64,000 nt of DNA, taken from Rebecca billardiae RCC1528. Taxonomy: Eukaryota > Haptophyta. The stretch's first letter is position 1, and each line of letters starts with the position of its first letter. This document shows positions 50,546 to 60,184 of the stretch, one piece after another. The stretch lies in contig OZ251229.1 in assembly GCA_965240325.2 (NCBI GenBank), forward strand, positions 620,001 to 684,000, written 5' to 3'. The position numbers and the translations under genes are program-made. Under the pieces are notes generated by a model. The model was not told where the DNA came from. It saw only the letters and a program-made list of their open reading frames with translations, and made no database searches.

Positions 50546-51790
50546 TCAGACATCAGGCGGCCCGTCACCATCATGCTGTGGCCCGTGGCTGTCGTGACGG
50601 TCGGGCAGGCGGACACCCGCGGCATTGGCTGCACGCAGCACGTCGGCGTGCGCTGCAACGCGCGCTCGAAGCAGCTGCACATGTTCGGGCCGCAGCGGCC
50701 AGCCCGCCCGCGGCGCGCAGTCACGGCTGCTCCACTCGAGCCGCGCTGAGAGTGGGCGCTCGCGTGGCAGCCGCGTCCATGGCGCGCGCTCACCGCGTGT
50801 GCCACCGCGCGCCACATGCGTACGTGCAAGCCACTGGTTGCGCTTCTCACCGTGCAGCCACGCGAGCGCACCGGTCTCAGGATGGAACTGCGCGAGCATC
50901 GAGTTGCACACCCATGTCTCGTTCCCCGCGCCGCCGAGCCCAGCCTCGGGCAGCCCCCACGCGCCCACGCCGAGCGGGCTGAACGCATACTCCGATCCGG
51001 CCAGCTCGGCTGCCAGCCAGTAGACCTCCTTGTCGCCGTGGGAGTGCCGCCCGAGCTGCTCGCGCTCGGCGTGCAGGACGGCGGCTGCGCGAGCCTGCCG
51101 GCAGCGGTCGAAGAGGAGGACGGACGACTCGGCCTCGTTGTTCATCCGCGTGCTCCACGCCAGCGACGCGCGCAGCTGCGCCGACGGGCACTCGCGAGGC
51201 GCGCCGTTCGCCGTGTGCGCAGGCCAGCGCGCATACGGCGCACTGTCGAACGAGCACAGCTCGCGCCGCAGGAAGGAGCGCTTGAGCGGGCCGTAGCGCT
51301 TCACCATGTCACGGAAGAAGAGCGTGCCCGTCCGCGCGTACGGCTCCGTGCGAAACAGCGCCTCAAGGCTGATCATCGGCGCGATGTCCACGTCGACGAG
51401 CAGCACCTCCGTGAACGCGCTGCGCAGGAGCGCCGCCGGCTTGCACCACCAGCCCGCGTCGCGCGGCAGGCCGGTGTCGCGCACGGCGACGCCGCGATCC
51501 TGTGCGGCGATCCAGCCGCCGAGCTCGGCCGAGAGCTCACCGTTGTGGAACGCCTCCGCTGGCAGCAGCAGCCCGAGCGCGCGCTGCGTGCGCAGCAGTG
51601 CGAGGAAGTCGGCCGCTGCCGCCGCGCGGACGCACGCAACGAGCCCGCGGGCGGGGCTGCGGGCCGCGGCGGAGGGGCAGGGTTCGTACGTTGGGACATT
51701 CTCCCGCTCGCCGGCCGGCGCGGGTGCGGTGTGTGCCGCGACGGCAGCGCACGCCGCGACGAGAGCGCGCCGGCGCCGCCACGCCGCCAT
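50546..51790 (-). CDS. MNN1/GT71-like alpha-mannosyltransferase, Golgi type
   Basis: This is a 414-residue protein. A basic, hydrophobic N-terminus ([20 protein letters not shown]) suggests a type II membrane anchor or signal. The core fits glycosyltransferase family 71 as I recall it: WCKPAALLRSAFTEVLLVDV with the DxD metal site DVD near 127, TGTLFFRDMVKRYG, and NNEAESSVLLFDR. It continues with HGDKEVYWLAAELAG and a WVCNSMLAQFHPETG segment. Such enzymes add alpha-linked mannose to glycans in the Golgi lumen; the actual donor and acceptor here are unknown. The start is the ATG before MAAWRRRR; upstream in-frame sequence lacks a signal. The C-terminal 90 residues are unconserved. Confidence 0.72.
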   Translation of the reverse strand: MAAWRRRRALVAACAAVAAHTAPAPAGERENVPTYEPCPSAAARSPARGLVACVRAAAAADFLALLRTQRALGLLLPAEAFHNGELSAELGGWIAAQDRGVAVRDTGLPRDAGWWCKPAALLRSAFTEVLLVDVDIAPMISLEALFRTEPYARTGTLFFRDMVKRYGPLKRSFLRRELCSFDSAPYARWPAHTANGAPRECPSAQLRASLAWSTRMNNEAESSVLLFDRCRQARAAAVLHAEREQLGRHSHGDKEVYWLAAELAGSEYAFSPLGVGAWGLPEAGLGGAGNETWVCNSMLAQFHPETGALAWLHGEKRNQWLARTHVARGGTRGERAPWTRLPRERPLSARLEWSSRDCAPRAGWPLRPEHVQLLRARVAAHADVLRAANAAGVRLPDRHDSHGPQHDGDGPPDV

Positions 51791-52163
51791 GGATTTCGGG
51801 GTGCTGACTGCTGAGCTATTGTACCACAGAGTCCACGACCTCGACCGCTCGACGGCCAACAGCCCAACACCCAACGGCCAAAGCAGGTCTCCTGACTGAC
51901 CTGATTCGTCGGCGGCAGACCGGCAGTGCGCCCGCAGTGCGGAGTGCCCGATCTCGTCGACACGAAGTTCGGAGACTCACTCCCGGAGAGCCGGCCGAGC
52001 CCGAGCCGCACTTGCGGCCGAGCAGTCAACACGCAGCGCTGAAAGCTGTCAGTCATGCAGTGACAATGGTGTCAGTAACAGACAGCGGTCACGCCTCACA
52101 CCGAAGCCTGCGGTCACTTCGTCTTCGCCGAGTCTTCGCGGACGCCGGCACTGTGTTGAGCTG
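51791..52163. other. Intergenic spacer between two minus-strand genes
   Basis: This stretch should hold the promoter of the mannosyltransferase and the 3' UTR of the IQ-repeat gene. No gene is recognised. Confidence 0.4.
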
Positions 52164-55100
52164 TCACCAGTGTGACCCGTACTCGCCAGAGTCTGCACTC
52201 GAGGCGCGTTCGATCCCACCCACCCCAGAGCCAGCCGAGGACTCGTAAGGACTCTCCGAGTCGATTCTGTCGCCCGCGCCCTCCTCGTGCCCCGCCTCAA
52301 GCTCGAAATCAGCGACGGATGCTGCTGGCCGCGCGACCTCGGCCTCGCTCGGCTGCGGCGCGGGCTGCGGCGCGGGCTGCGGCGCGGGCTGCGCCGGGAA
52401 GCCAGTTGGCGGGGCGGCCGGAGGCGCGGCCGATTCCACCTCCACCTCACGCGGTGCACGCGGCACATCGGGCGGCGGCGCGCTGGGCTGCCCCGCGGGC
52501 GGGCGCGGCAGCGTGTCACCGCGCACGGCCGCATCCTGTGCGCGCGCGGCTTCTGGCTCTGCCCGCGCCGCCGTGTCCGGGGCGACCGAGCGCGTGGCCG
52601 AGGGGTTGGGCCCCCCACCGCCGCTGCCCAGTGCTCGGAGCGGCGCCAGCGGGGCGCGCGCGGCGCCGAGCGGCGAGCGCGGAGGCAGCGGTGGCGGCGG
52701 CGCACTCCCACCGGCCGCCGCGCCGGCAGGCGCCGGGGCGGCGATGGCGGGGGGCGGTAGTGGCCGCACGGCAGCAGTGGCAGGCGGTGCGCCGATGGCT
52801 GGCGCCGCCGGCGGCGGCGACGGCTGCGGCGCGCGCTCTGCGGCCGCGCCGACGTTTGGCAGTGCTGGCGCGGCGACGCGCGGCGCGGCTGCGGCGGTCG
52901 GCGCCGCTTCGGCCAGCACGCGCCCGCCGGCGCTCGCGCGCGGCAGCCCCGCGCCAGCACTGCCCGCGTCGCCGCCCGCGTCGCCGCCGGCGCGCGCGCT
53001 CGCCGCCCCAGCATCTGCGCCTGCGCCGAGCGGCGGCGCTGCGGCCGCCGCTGCCGGCTCGTGCGCGGGCGGCGTGGCGTGCGGCCGGTGCTGCGGCGAG
53101 GGCTGCCGCTGCGCTTGGCGCGCCGGCGGCGGTGCCGGCTGCTCCGCCGGCCGGCCCCACTCGACCGCCTCCGAGCCGACGGAGTACTCCGAGCCCTCGT
53201 CCGAGTCGGGCGGCTCCAGCCCGGGCGTGTGCGTGCGCACGGCGCGCCACTCGGCTGACAGCACGCGCGCCGCGCGGCCGCGCGCGCTCGCCTGGATGTG
53301 CACGGCCGCGCGCTCCCGCCGCCGCGCGTGGCGCGCGCTGAGCGCGCTGAGCGCCGCGGCAGCCTGCTGGCTGCCCTCCGCCCGCCCCGTCGCCGCCGCC
53401 TCCCGCTGCCGCCGCTGCCGCGCGCGCAGCTCGGCCGCGCGCCGCGTCGCATCCTCGCTCGAAAAGTCAAAGTCGTCGCTGTCGAGCTCGATCGAGGTGC
53501 CCTCGTCGTCGGAGCGGTCGGAGGGCGGCGAGGCGGGCGGCTCGAGCAGCCGCGAGCGCTTGGATACACTCAAGCCGCGCCGCGCCTCGAGCAGCGCGCG
53601 CGCCGAGTGGCCGCGCGCGCGCGCCTGGATGTGCGCCGCGGCGCGCGCTCGGCGCGCAGCCTCGCGCTCGCTCAGCGCGCGCACCGCCTCGGCGGCGGTC
53701 GGCGCTGCCGGCCGAGCGCCGGCGGCGCGTGTCGCGCCCGGTGCGCCCGGTGCGCGCGACGCGGCTGCCGGTGGCGCGCTCGCCGCCGCCTCGGCTGCCG
53801 TCGTGCGCGGAGCGAGCGCGCCAGCCGGGCGCGCGCGCTCCGCCGCGGCCAGCGCCGCCGCCGCGCCCTCGTGCGCGCGCCGCGCCGCCTCTGCCCTGAG
53901 CTCGTCCGCGCTGGCGAGGCGCAGGCTGCGCGCGAGCTGCAGGGGGTAGGCGACGAGGGCGAGGCGGCGGCGGGCGCACGCCTGGATGTGCACCGCGGCG
54001 GCCTCTGGGCTGAGCGGCGCGGCGGCGGGCGCGCTGCGCGGAGGCTGCATGCCGCGCACGCGCTGCCGCGCCGCGCGCCCGCGCGCGTGTGCCTGCGCCG
54101 TCGTCGCCGCGCGCTCGAGCGCGGCCGGAGCCACAGCTGCGCCGCCCGCGCTCGCGTCGGCGGGCGTGCCGGCGGTGTGCGCGTCGGCGGCGGGCGACGC
54201 GCCCACGCCCGCCTCGGCGGGCGTGCCGGCGGCGGTGTGCGCGTCGGCCGCGGCCGAAGCCACGGGAGCTACGCGCGCCATCATGCCCGTGGGCACAGCT
54301 GCCGAGCCCGCCGCGGGCGAGGCGGCCGCTGCGAGCGGCGCAGTTGCGCGCCCTGCGCCAGGGCTGGGCGCGCCTGCAGGAAGCCGCGCACCCGGCGACT
54401 GGGCGGCGGGCGGTGGCGCTGCAGGCGACGACGGCGCTGCACCGCCCTCGCCCACGCGCGCGGACGTCTCTGCCCCCGCGAGCGCCGAGCCCGCCGGCGG
54501 CGCGTCCACGCGGAGGTGCGCGGCCGGGGCGAGCTCGGCCGCGCGTGCCGCCTTTGCAGCCTTCCGCGCCGCCAGGTCGGCGAGCGGATCGTGCCCCCCA
54601 CGCATCGAGGCGAAGAGCGCGTCGTCGCCGGCGGTGACCAGCGTGGGCTTGTCCCCCTTCGCGCTGCGCTCCAGCTCCGCCTTGAGCTCGCGCAGCTGCT
54701 TTGCATGCTCAGAGCGCTCCGCGCGCACTCGCTCGGTGAGGGCGGCGAGGGCCGCCGTCATCTGCTGCAGGTCGGAGGCGAACTGCTGGCGCTCGAGCTC
54801 GAGGGCGGAGGCGGGGACCGCGGGAGGCACGCCGGCGGACGCCGACGCGCCGGCCCCCCGCGCGCCGCGTGCCGCCGCGAGCGCCGCGTGCCGCGCCTCG
54901 CGCTCGCGGATGCGCGCGTCGCGCTGGCGCTCCGCCGCACCAAGAGCGTACGCGCGCCGCGCGGCCGCGCCGCGCGCGTGCGCCTGGATGGTCTTGGCCG
55001 CGCGCACGCGCGCGCGGCGCGTGGCGCGAACATTCGCGGCGCGCGCCTCGCCGCCCATCGCCGACACGTCGGGAGCAAAGACGTGCCTGTGCGGCCGCGC

Positions 55101-55448
55101 GCCGCCCTGTGCCTTGCCAGGCCCCAGCTCGGCGGGCGCGAAACGTCGCGCCCACCACGTGGCCGCGTCCTCGGTCTCGTACGCGAGGCGCAGGTTGCGC
55201 AGGCCGCCGTGAGGGGCGGTGCCCCGCGCGCCCGGCCCGCCGCCGCGCGCACCGCCGTCCGCGCGCTCGAGCAGCTCAGTCGCGACCTTGAGCGCGTTGT
55301 GCGAGCGCTCGCCCTGCAGCCGGCGCAGCACGATCGTCGCGACCTCGTGGCGGAGCGCGTCGTCGGCGGAGGTGAGGAGCTGCATCAGCTTGACTGCCTC
55401 GATGTGGCACACCGCGACGCCGTCGTCGCCCACCTTGAGCGCCTGCAT
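52164..55448 (-). CDS. Multi-IQ-motif protein with coiled coil
   Basis: This is a 1094-residue protein. The N-terminal 60 residues (MQALKVGDDGVAVCHIEAVK..., DALRHEVATIVLRRLQGERS) look helical and armadillo-like. At least five IQ-like calmodulin/EF-hand-binding motifs follow, spread along the chain: AAKTIQAHARGAAARRAY, AATTAQAHARGRAARQRV, AAVHIQACARRRLAL, AAAHIQARARGHSARAL and AAVHIQASARGRAARVL. A coiled coil (LERQQFASDLQQMTAALAAL) lies between the first two. The rest is Pro/Ala-rich, with an acidic patch (SIELDSDDFDFSSED) and a PAPQ tandem repeat near the C-terminus (DNA about 52360-52400). A scaffold that binds calmodulin-like light chains is plausible; no motor or enzymatic domain is visible. 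The ATG at 55448 is the best start before the helical region; the frame stays open further upstream, in a region antisense to the hydrolase gene. Confidence 0.68.
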   Translation of the reverse strand: MQALKVGDDGVAVCHIEAVKLMQLLTSADDALRHEVATIVLRRLQGERSHNALKVATELLERADGGARGGGPGARGTAPHGGLRNLRLAYETEDAATWWARRFAPAELGPGKAQGGARPHRHVFAPDVSAMGGEARAANVRATRRARVRAAKTIQAHARGAAARRAYALGAAERQRDARIREREARHAALAAARGARGAGASASAGVPPAVPASALELERQQFASDLQQMTAALAALTERVRAERSEHAKQLRELKAELERSAKGDKPTLVTAGDDALFASMRGGHDPLADLAARKAAKAARAAELAPAAHLRVDAPPAGSALAGAETSARVGEGGAAPSSPAAPPPAAQSPGARLPAGAPSPGAGRATAPLAAAASPAAGSAAVPTGMMARVAPVASAAADAHTAAGTPAEAGVGASPAADAHTAGTPADASAGGAAVAPAALERAATTAQAHARGRAARQRVRGMQPPRSAPAAAPLSPEAAAVHIQACARRRLALVAYPLQLARSLRLASADELRAEAARRAHEGAAAALAAAERARPAGALAPRTTAAEAAASAPPAAASRAPGAPGATRAAGARPAAPTAAEAVRALSEREAARRARAAAHIQARARGHSARALLEARRGLSVSKRSRLLEPPASPPSDRSDDEGTSIELDSDDFDFSSEDATRRAAELRARQRRQREAAATGRAEGSQQAAAALSALSARHARRRERAAVHIQASARGRAARVLSAEWRAVRTHTPGLEPPDSDEGSEYSVGSEAVEWGRPAEQPAPPPARQAQRQPSPQHRPHATPPAHEPAAAAAAPPLGAGADAGAASARAGGDAGGDAGSAGAGLPRASAGGRVLAEAAPTAAAAPRVAAPALPNVGAAAERAPQPSPPPAAPAIGAPPATAAVRPLPPPAIAAPAPAGAAAGGSAPPPPLPPRSPLGAARAPLAPLRALGSGGGGPNPSATRSVAPDTAARAEPEAARAQDAAVRGDTLPRPPAGQPSAPPPDVPRAPREVEVESAAPPAAPPTGFPAQPAPQPAPQPAPQPSEAEVARPAASVADFELEAGHEEGAGDRIDSESPYESSAGSGVGGIERASSADSGEYGSHW

Positions 55449-55661
55449 CGCGCTGCTCAGTGGATCAGCGCCGCGGCAACGGCCGGCGGCGCCACCCTTG
55501 CGGTTGCTCCCGGGTCGCTCGTTCGACCTTGACCAGCAACCGAAGTCCGGCGACCGGCCCGCCAGGAGCCCAGGAATGACGACGGCTCGTTGGGAAAAGG
55601 AAAGCGCGCCGCCGTCCATACACCGCCGCTGCCATTCGCGCCGCCTCTGCGGGCGCTCGAC
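55449..55661. promoter_or_regulatory. Bidirectional promoter, IQ protein / small hydrolase
   Basis: 213 bp between divergent start codons, GC-rich, with no recognised site. Confidence 0.35.
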
Positions 55662-56417
55662 ATGGCAGAGGCGTCGCCACGATTCGTCTTCGTGCACGGC
55701 GTGACGCTCGAAGGTGGCAACGGGAGACACGCTGCCGCTGTCAGAGAGGCCCTCGGCGCGGAGGGCCTCCAGATCGAGTGCCCAGACTTCACGGACGGCG
55801 AGTTTGCCGCGCGGCCGGTCGGAGACGCGCTGGCGATGATCGACGCGCTGGCGCAGGGTGGCAAGGTCGCCCTGGTGTATCACTCGTACGGCGCTTTCAT
55901 CTGCCACCTGTACGCATCGCGCCACCCCGAGCGAGTCGTCGCGTGCTTCGGCCTCGCGCCCACGCCCAACGTGCGCGCGCTGCTCGAGAGCTTTGACGAG
56001 GCGGCCATGCGCAAGTGGAGGGAGAGCGGCCGGAGCTCGAGCCCCCCCAAGAGCGGCGAGCCGCCGAAGATCGTCTCCTCGTACGCGTGGTGCGATAGCA
56101 TCCTGTCGCTCCCGCCCTCTGAGACCACGCCGCAGCCTCTCTGCCCTGTCACACTCGTGGTGCCGTCCACGGAGGTCGACAGCAAGGCACCGCTGCTGGA
56201 GGGCGTGCCACCAGCCGCCTCGCCGCGCTGCATGCTCGTGGTCGAGGACGGGCACTTCCTCGACGCGACCCTACCAGAGGTGACGAGAGAGCTGGCCGGC
56301 TGGGCCCATGCCGTGGCTGAGGGCGGCGAGCAGGGTGCCTTGGCTCGCATGAGCGAGCAGACGCCGCAGTGGGCGGTGCGGGCACAGCGATCCACAGCAG
56401 CGCCCGGCGCCGCATGA
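55662..56417 (+). CDS. Small alpha/beta-hydrolase-fold protein
   Basis: This is a 251-residue protein. RFVFVHGVTLEGG is the first strand and oxyanion loop, and KVALVYHSYGAFICHLYASR the nucleophile elbow. In that elbow the usual G-x-S-x-G is HSYGA, so the first Gly is His. CPVTLVVPSTEVDSKAPLLE matches the acid-bearing strand, and VVEDGHFLDATLPEV supplies the catalytic His. The cap region carries a Ser/Pro insertion (GRSSSPPKSGEPPK). The triad Ser-Asp/Glu-His looks intact, so it is probably an active esterase/lipase-like enzyme; the substrate is unknown. It starts at the first in-frame ATG; the upstream frame opens only with TTG. Confidence 0.78.
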   Translation: MAEASPRFVFVHGVTLEGGNGRHAAAVREALGAEGLQIECPDFTDGEFAARPVGDALAMIDALAQGGKVALVYHSYGAFICHLYASRHPERVVACFGLAPTPNVRALLESFDEAAMRKWRESGRSSSPPKSGEPPKIVSSYAWCDSILSLPPSETTPQPLCPVTLVVPSTEVDSKAPLLEGVPPAASPRCMLVVEDGHFLDATLPEVTRELAGWAHAVAEGGEQGALARMSEQTPQWAVRAQRSTAAPGAA

Positions 56418-56830
56418 TCTACCAGTGGGTCGAGCGCTGATCAAGACCCGGCGCAGGCTCGCGTGCCATGGTGCGCGCCGTAACGTGCTGCGGTCTCTCT
56501 CTCCCGCCTGGCCTCGCCCACGACAAAGCCGATGCTGCGACGGTCGCCCGACTAAATCAGTACTGACTGCTGATGACTTACGTCGTGTGACTCTTCTCAC
56601 GTGATCGGATGCCATTGACATTGGCATTGTGAGCAGATGTGCGTCCTCGCGGGGCGAGTTCGACGCAGCGTCGCACCGAAGGTGGCCGGCCTCGTTTGGT
56701 CGCAGCAGTCCTCGCCGGCGAGCAGCAGAGATTAGCTATTAGAGAAGTCCACAGAACTGCCACAGGCCCAGATTCCGAGACCCTTCATGGAAGGAGTCCG
56801 GGCCTGTCCTGCTTTTTTCAAAGGCCGCGA
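56418..56830. other. Intergenic spacer
   Basis: It lies between two plus-strand genes, the hydrolase and the OTU gene. The frame of the OTU gene is open back to about 56639 but without convincing protein. No other gene. Confidence 0.4.
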
Positions 56831-59199
56831 ATGAAAGTTGACCTGAGCCAGCCTCCGGCTCCGGCAGCGGCGCTACGCGCGATGCCAACGCTCCCCACGC
56901 GCGGCGGCGGGGGCGATGCGAGCAGTCGCGCGGAGGTGGGCTCGGCGCCGACGGGCCCGCGCGCCGCATTCTCTCCCACGCCCATGCTCACCTCATGGCG
57001 CTCGCGCACCGCCGAGCCGGCGCCGACCATCGCGGAGCACCAGCCGACCGAGGAGCGCTTCCTGTACCTGCTGCGGCGCTCGCTGAGCAAGAAGGCGGAG
57101 AACAGGCTGAGTGCGCACGAGGCGCAGGTGCGCGCGGGATGCGCGGTGCCCGTGTGCCGTTGCGCTCGCTGCCTCCGCGCGCGCGCGGCCGAGCTGCCCC
57201 GCGCTCACCGCGCGGAGCGCGCGCGCGCGCGCGCGCGCAATCTGGCGCGGCGCCGTGCGTGCAGGAGGTGGAGCGCGTGCGCGCCAAGCTGACGCCCTCC
57301 GAGTTCAGCGCGTTCCTCGAGGTGGCCGCGTCGCAGCGGCGCGCGCTGAAGCAGCTCCCCAAGCTCGAGCGGCACGCCATCGAGACGCAGGCGCGGCTGC
57401 GCACCGAGATGCAGATGCTGGAGCTCGAGCTGCGCGGCTCCGACATCCGCTCGCTCGAAGCCGCCGTGGACGCGCTCGACCGCGGCGGCGGCGCGGCGGG
57501 CGGCGAGCGGGAGCACGGCGCGCCGGGCGCGCCGGACTCCGCGCGCGCCACGCGCTCGCTCATGCGCCAGCTCCTCGGCGCGCTCCAGGTCGAGCGCGCG
57601 CGCGCGTCGCGGCTCGAGCAGCTGCTTGCCGAGGCGACCGAGCGGCCGGCCGGCGTCGGGCCGGCGGTGCCTGCGCTGCAGCGCGGCGCGGCGCAGGCGT
57701 CGTCGGGCACGGCGGAGAGCGGCGGCAGCGGCGGCGGCGGCGCGGCCTCGCCGCCCAACAGCGCCACTGCCGCCGCCGCCGCGCCCGCGCACGCGCCGTG
57801 GACGCCAGGCCCCTACGCGCCTTCCCCCGCCGCGCCCTCAACCATGCCCGAGTGTGGGCTGCCCCCGCCCGTGCGCGCGCTCTCGCTGCTCGACGAGGTG
57901 GACGGGTCGTCGTCGTCGCCGCCCTCGCTCGTGCTCCCGCCGCAGGGCTTCTCCTCCCCGCTCGCGCGCCGCGTGCACGACTCGATCCAGTCCGAGATCG
58001 ACCGGCTGCAGCGGCGCACCGAGCAGGTGCTGGCGGTGTCGCTCGACGGCGGCGCCGGGCTGGACGAGCGCGGCCACGGCGACGCGATCGGCCGGCTGCT
58101 GCAGCGCTCCGTGCTGCTGGCGCACGACATCCGGATGCTGCAGGCGATGACGGGCTCGCACGCGCGGCAGCAGGCGCTCGGCGAGCTCGGCAGCCTCCTC
58201 GCCAACCTCGAGGGCTACGTCGCCAGCCTGCGCGCGGAGATGCGGCTCTCGCAGAGTGGCGCGCGCGAGGCGCAGTTTGAGGCGGCGCTCGCGCGGCAGC
58301 GGCCGGTCGTCGACGTGCCCGACGACGGCGACTGCCTCTTCTTCGCGGTGGCGGAGGGGCTGCGCGCGCGCGCGCCGGCGGGGAGCGCGCCCGAGCCGCG
58401 CGCGCTCGCGCGAGAGCTGCGCGCGCGCTGCGTCGACGCGCTGCGCACCCAGCCAGAGGCGCACGAGGCCGCGCTGCGCGAGTGCGCGCGCGAGGCGCTG
58501 GGCGGCGCGCGCGCGCTCGACGTGTCCGCCGAGCAGCTGCGCGCCGAGCTGATCGGGCTGCACGGCGAGGGCGTGCGCGCGGACGCGCTCAGCGCGCGCG
58601 AGCTCGCCGAGCCCTACTGCCGCGTGCGCGCGCGCGACGGCATCTTCGGCGAGCGGCTCGAGCTGAGCGTGCTCGCGCAGCTGCTGCGCGTGCGGCTGCG
58701 TGTCTTCTACTACGTGCCAGGGCGGCAGGGCGGCGGCCAGGGAGAGGGCGCGCCGGCGGATGCGCAGGCGGAGGGCGAGGACGCGCCCATCGCGCCAGCC
58801 GAGGTGTTCGACGGCTCGAGCGCGCCGGCGGACGACTCGGCGCCCATCGACCTGCTCTGCTCGCTCGCCAAGCGCCACTTCAGGCTGCTGCTGCCGCCCG
58901 GCGCGCCGCCGCCGCCCTCGGCCAGCGCGCCGGCGAGCACGCCGCCGTCGTCGCGAGCAGCCCAGCCGGCGGGCGGTGCGAGGCTCGCCGACGGCACGGC
59001 CGCCCGCGAAGACGGGGGTAGGACGCCCACGGGGCAGCTCATCGATCTCTCCGACCCGGCCGACAGCGCCACCTCCTCTGCGCTAGTCGACGCGCCGGGC
59101 GCGGCCGACGCGCTCCGGAGAGCCGCGGTCGAGGCTCCGGCGTCAGGCTCCGCGCTGGCGGCGCTGTCGCCGGAGGCGACGCGATTGCTCGCTGCTTGA
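56831..59199 (+). CDS. OTU-family cysteine protease (deubiquitinase-like), two exons
   Basis: The exons are 56831-57127 and 57265-59199, giving 743 residues. The N-terminal 100 residues are mostly disordered and end in a helical stretch (ERFLYLLRRSLSKKAENRLS) that continues across the splice into a helical, coiled-coil-prone region. That region includes VERVRAKLTPSEFSAFLEVA and KLERHAIETQARLRTEMQML. A second coiled segment lies near 335-430. The OTU domain starts near 448 with VVDVPDDGDCLFFAVAEGLR (catalytic Asp/Cys), followed by AELIGLHGEGVRADALSARE and LSVLAQLLRVRLRVFYYVPG. It closes with the His region KRHFRLLLPP near 632. OTU enzymes hydrolyse ubiquitin isopeptide bonds. The intron (137 nt, GTGCGCGCG...GTGCAG) keeps phase. 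The tail is Ala/Ser/Asp-rich. Confidence 0.82.
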
Positions 59200-59515
59200 C
59201 GAGTGTCTCAACAGGGCATCGCTGCATCGCAAGGAGCACCAGCCGACGCGGCAGTCTGTCCGCAGCCGCTTCCCGGAATTCGGTCTGGGCCCGGATACTA
59301 CGACCACTTGCGAGTGCTGCAGTAGTGCTCCGGCTGCTCCGCCACTGGCCACTTGAGGCTGTAACTGTAGTTGAGTAGTTGTAAGCCGGTAAGGTGGTGT
59401 TTGACCTTGACTGACGTCATTCTCAGAGAATACTCTCCGCGCATATCCATTACCGAGCCCGGTTCAGTAGATAGAACAATGATCAAGGAGTTCGTTCAGC
59501 GGGTACCTAAGGGTA
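59200..59515. other. Intergenic spacer
   Basis: Mixed composition between the OTU gene 3' end and the MITE-like element. Nothing is recognised. Confidence 0.4.
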
Positions 59516-60109
59516 CAGGTGGATACGGGCTAACTGGACACAGGGGCTATCTGGACACTCAGCGGGCGGCGGGCCTCGTGGCGAGGGCTCGTGGGCGAAC
59601 GAGCACGAGCGCCCACTGGCGGGTCGCCACGACGGCGCACGATGTTCGCTGAACTCACCTGGTCGTGAGACGTCGTCTGCGCACGCGCCAGGTCGCGCTT
59701 CTCGCCGCCTTCGCCTTGTTTCGTGAGTCCCGCGCACAAGGGCGAACGCCAGCGTTTCAAGCCGCAAGGCGCGTGCGCGGACTCAGGAAGGGCGGACTCC
59801 GAGGCAAGGCGCGGTTGCGCTGGCGTGGGTAGGTCCCAGAGCAACCGTCCGAGCCGCTGCACACGCTTTTCCTCCGCGCGCGCGTCTCTGAGCTCGATTC
59901 CCATGCCTCAGCCAGTGCCAGGGGCTAATTGGACAGTGCCATTGCGGCCGCCACGCGCGGAGACGGGCCCGCAGCGCAGAAAGCGCGCTGCGGCGGAACT
60001 CCAGGGACCCCCTGAAGTCCGTCCCTGGCGCCCCTTCGACCCCAATGCTCCCAGGGAGGCCTCCGCGTGAGTTGGGTCGGCCACTGTCCAGATCACCCGT
60101 ATCCACCTG
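59516..60109. mobile_element. MITE-like non-autonomous DNA transposon with TA target duplication
   Basis: The 594-bp segment begins CAGGTGGATACGGG and ends with its inverted copy CCCGTATCCACCTG. The inverted match runs 25 bp (59516-59540 against 60085-60109) with three mismatches. Both ends are flanked by TA (59514-59515 and 60110-60111), as expected for Tc1/mariner-type insertion. No convincing transposase frame is inside, so it would be mobilised in trans. It sits 75 bp upstream of the receptor gene's predicted start and probably within its promoter or 5' UTR. Confidence 0.7.
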
Positions 60110-60184
60110 TATGGGGCTACTTATGATATCATGTTAAATGTAAGCCTGGGCATCGACGGATCGACCCTTGCCGCTGACAGCGCG

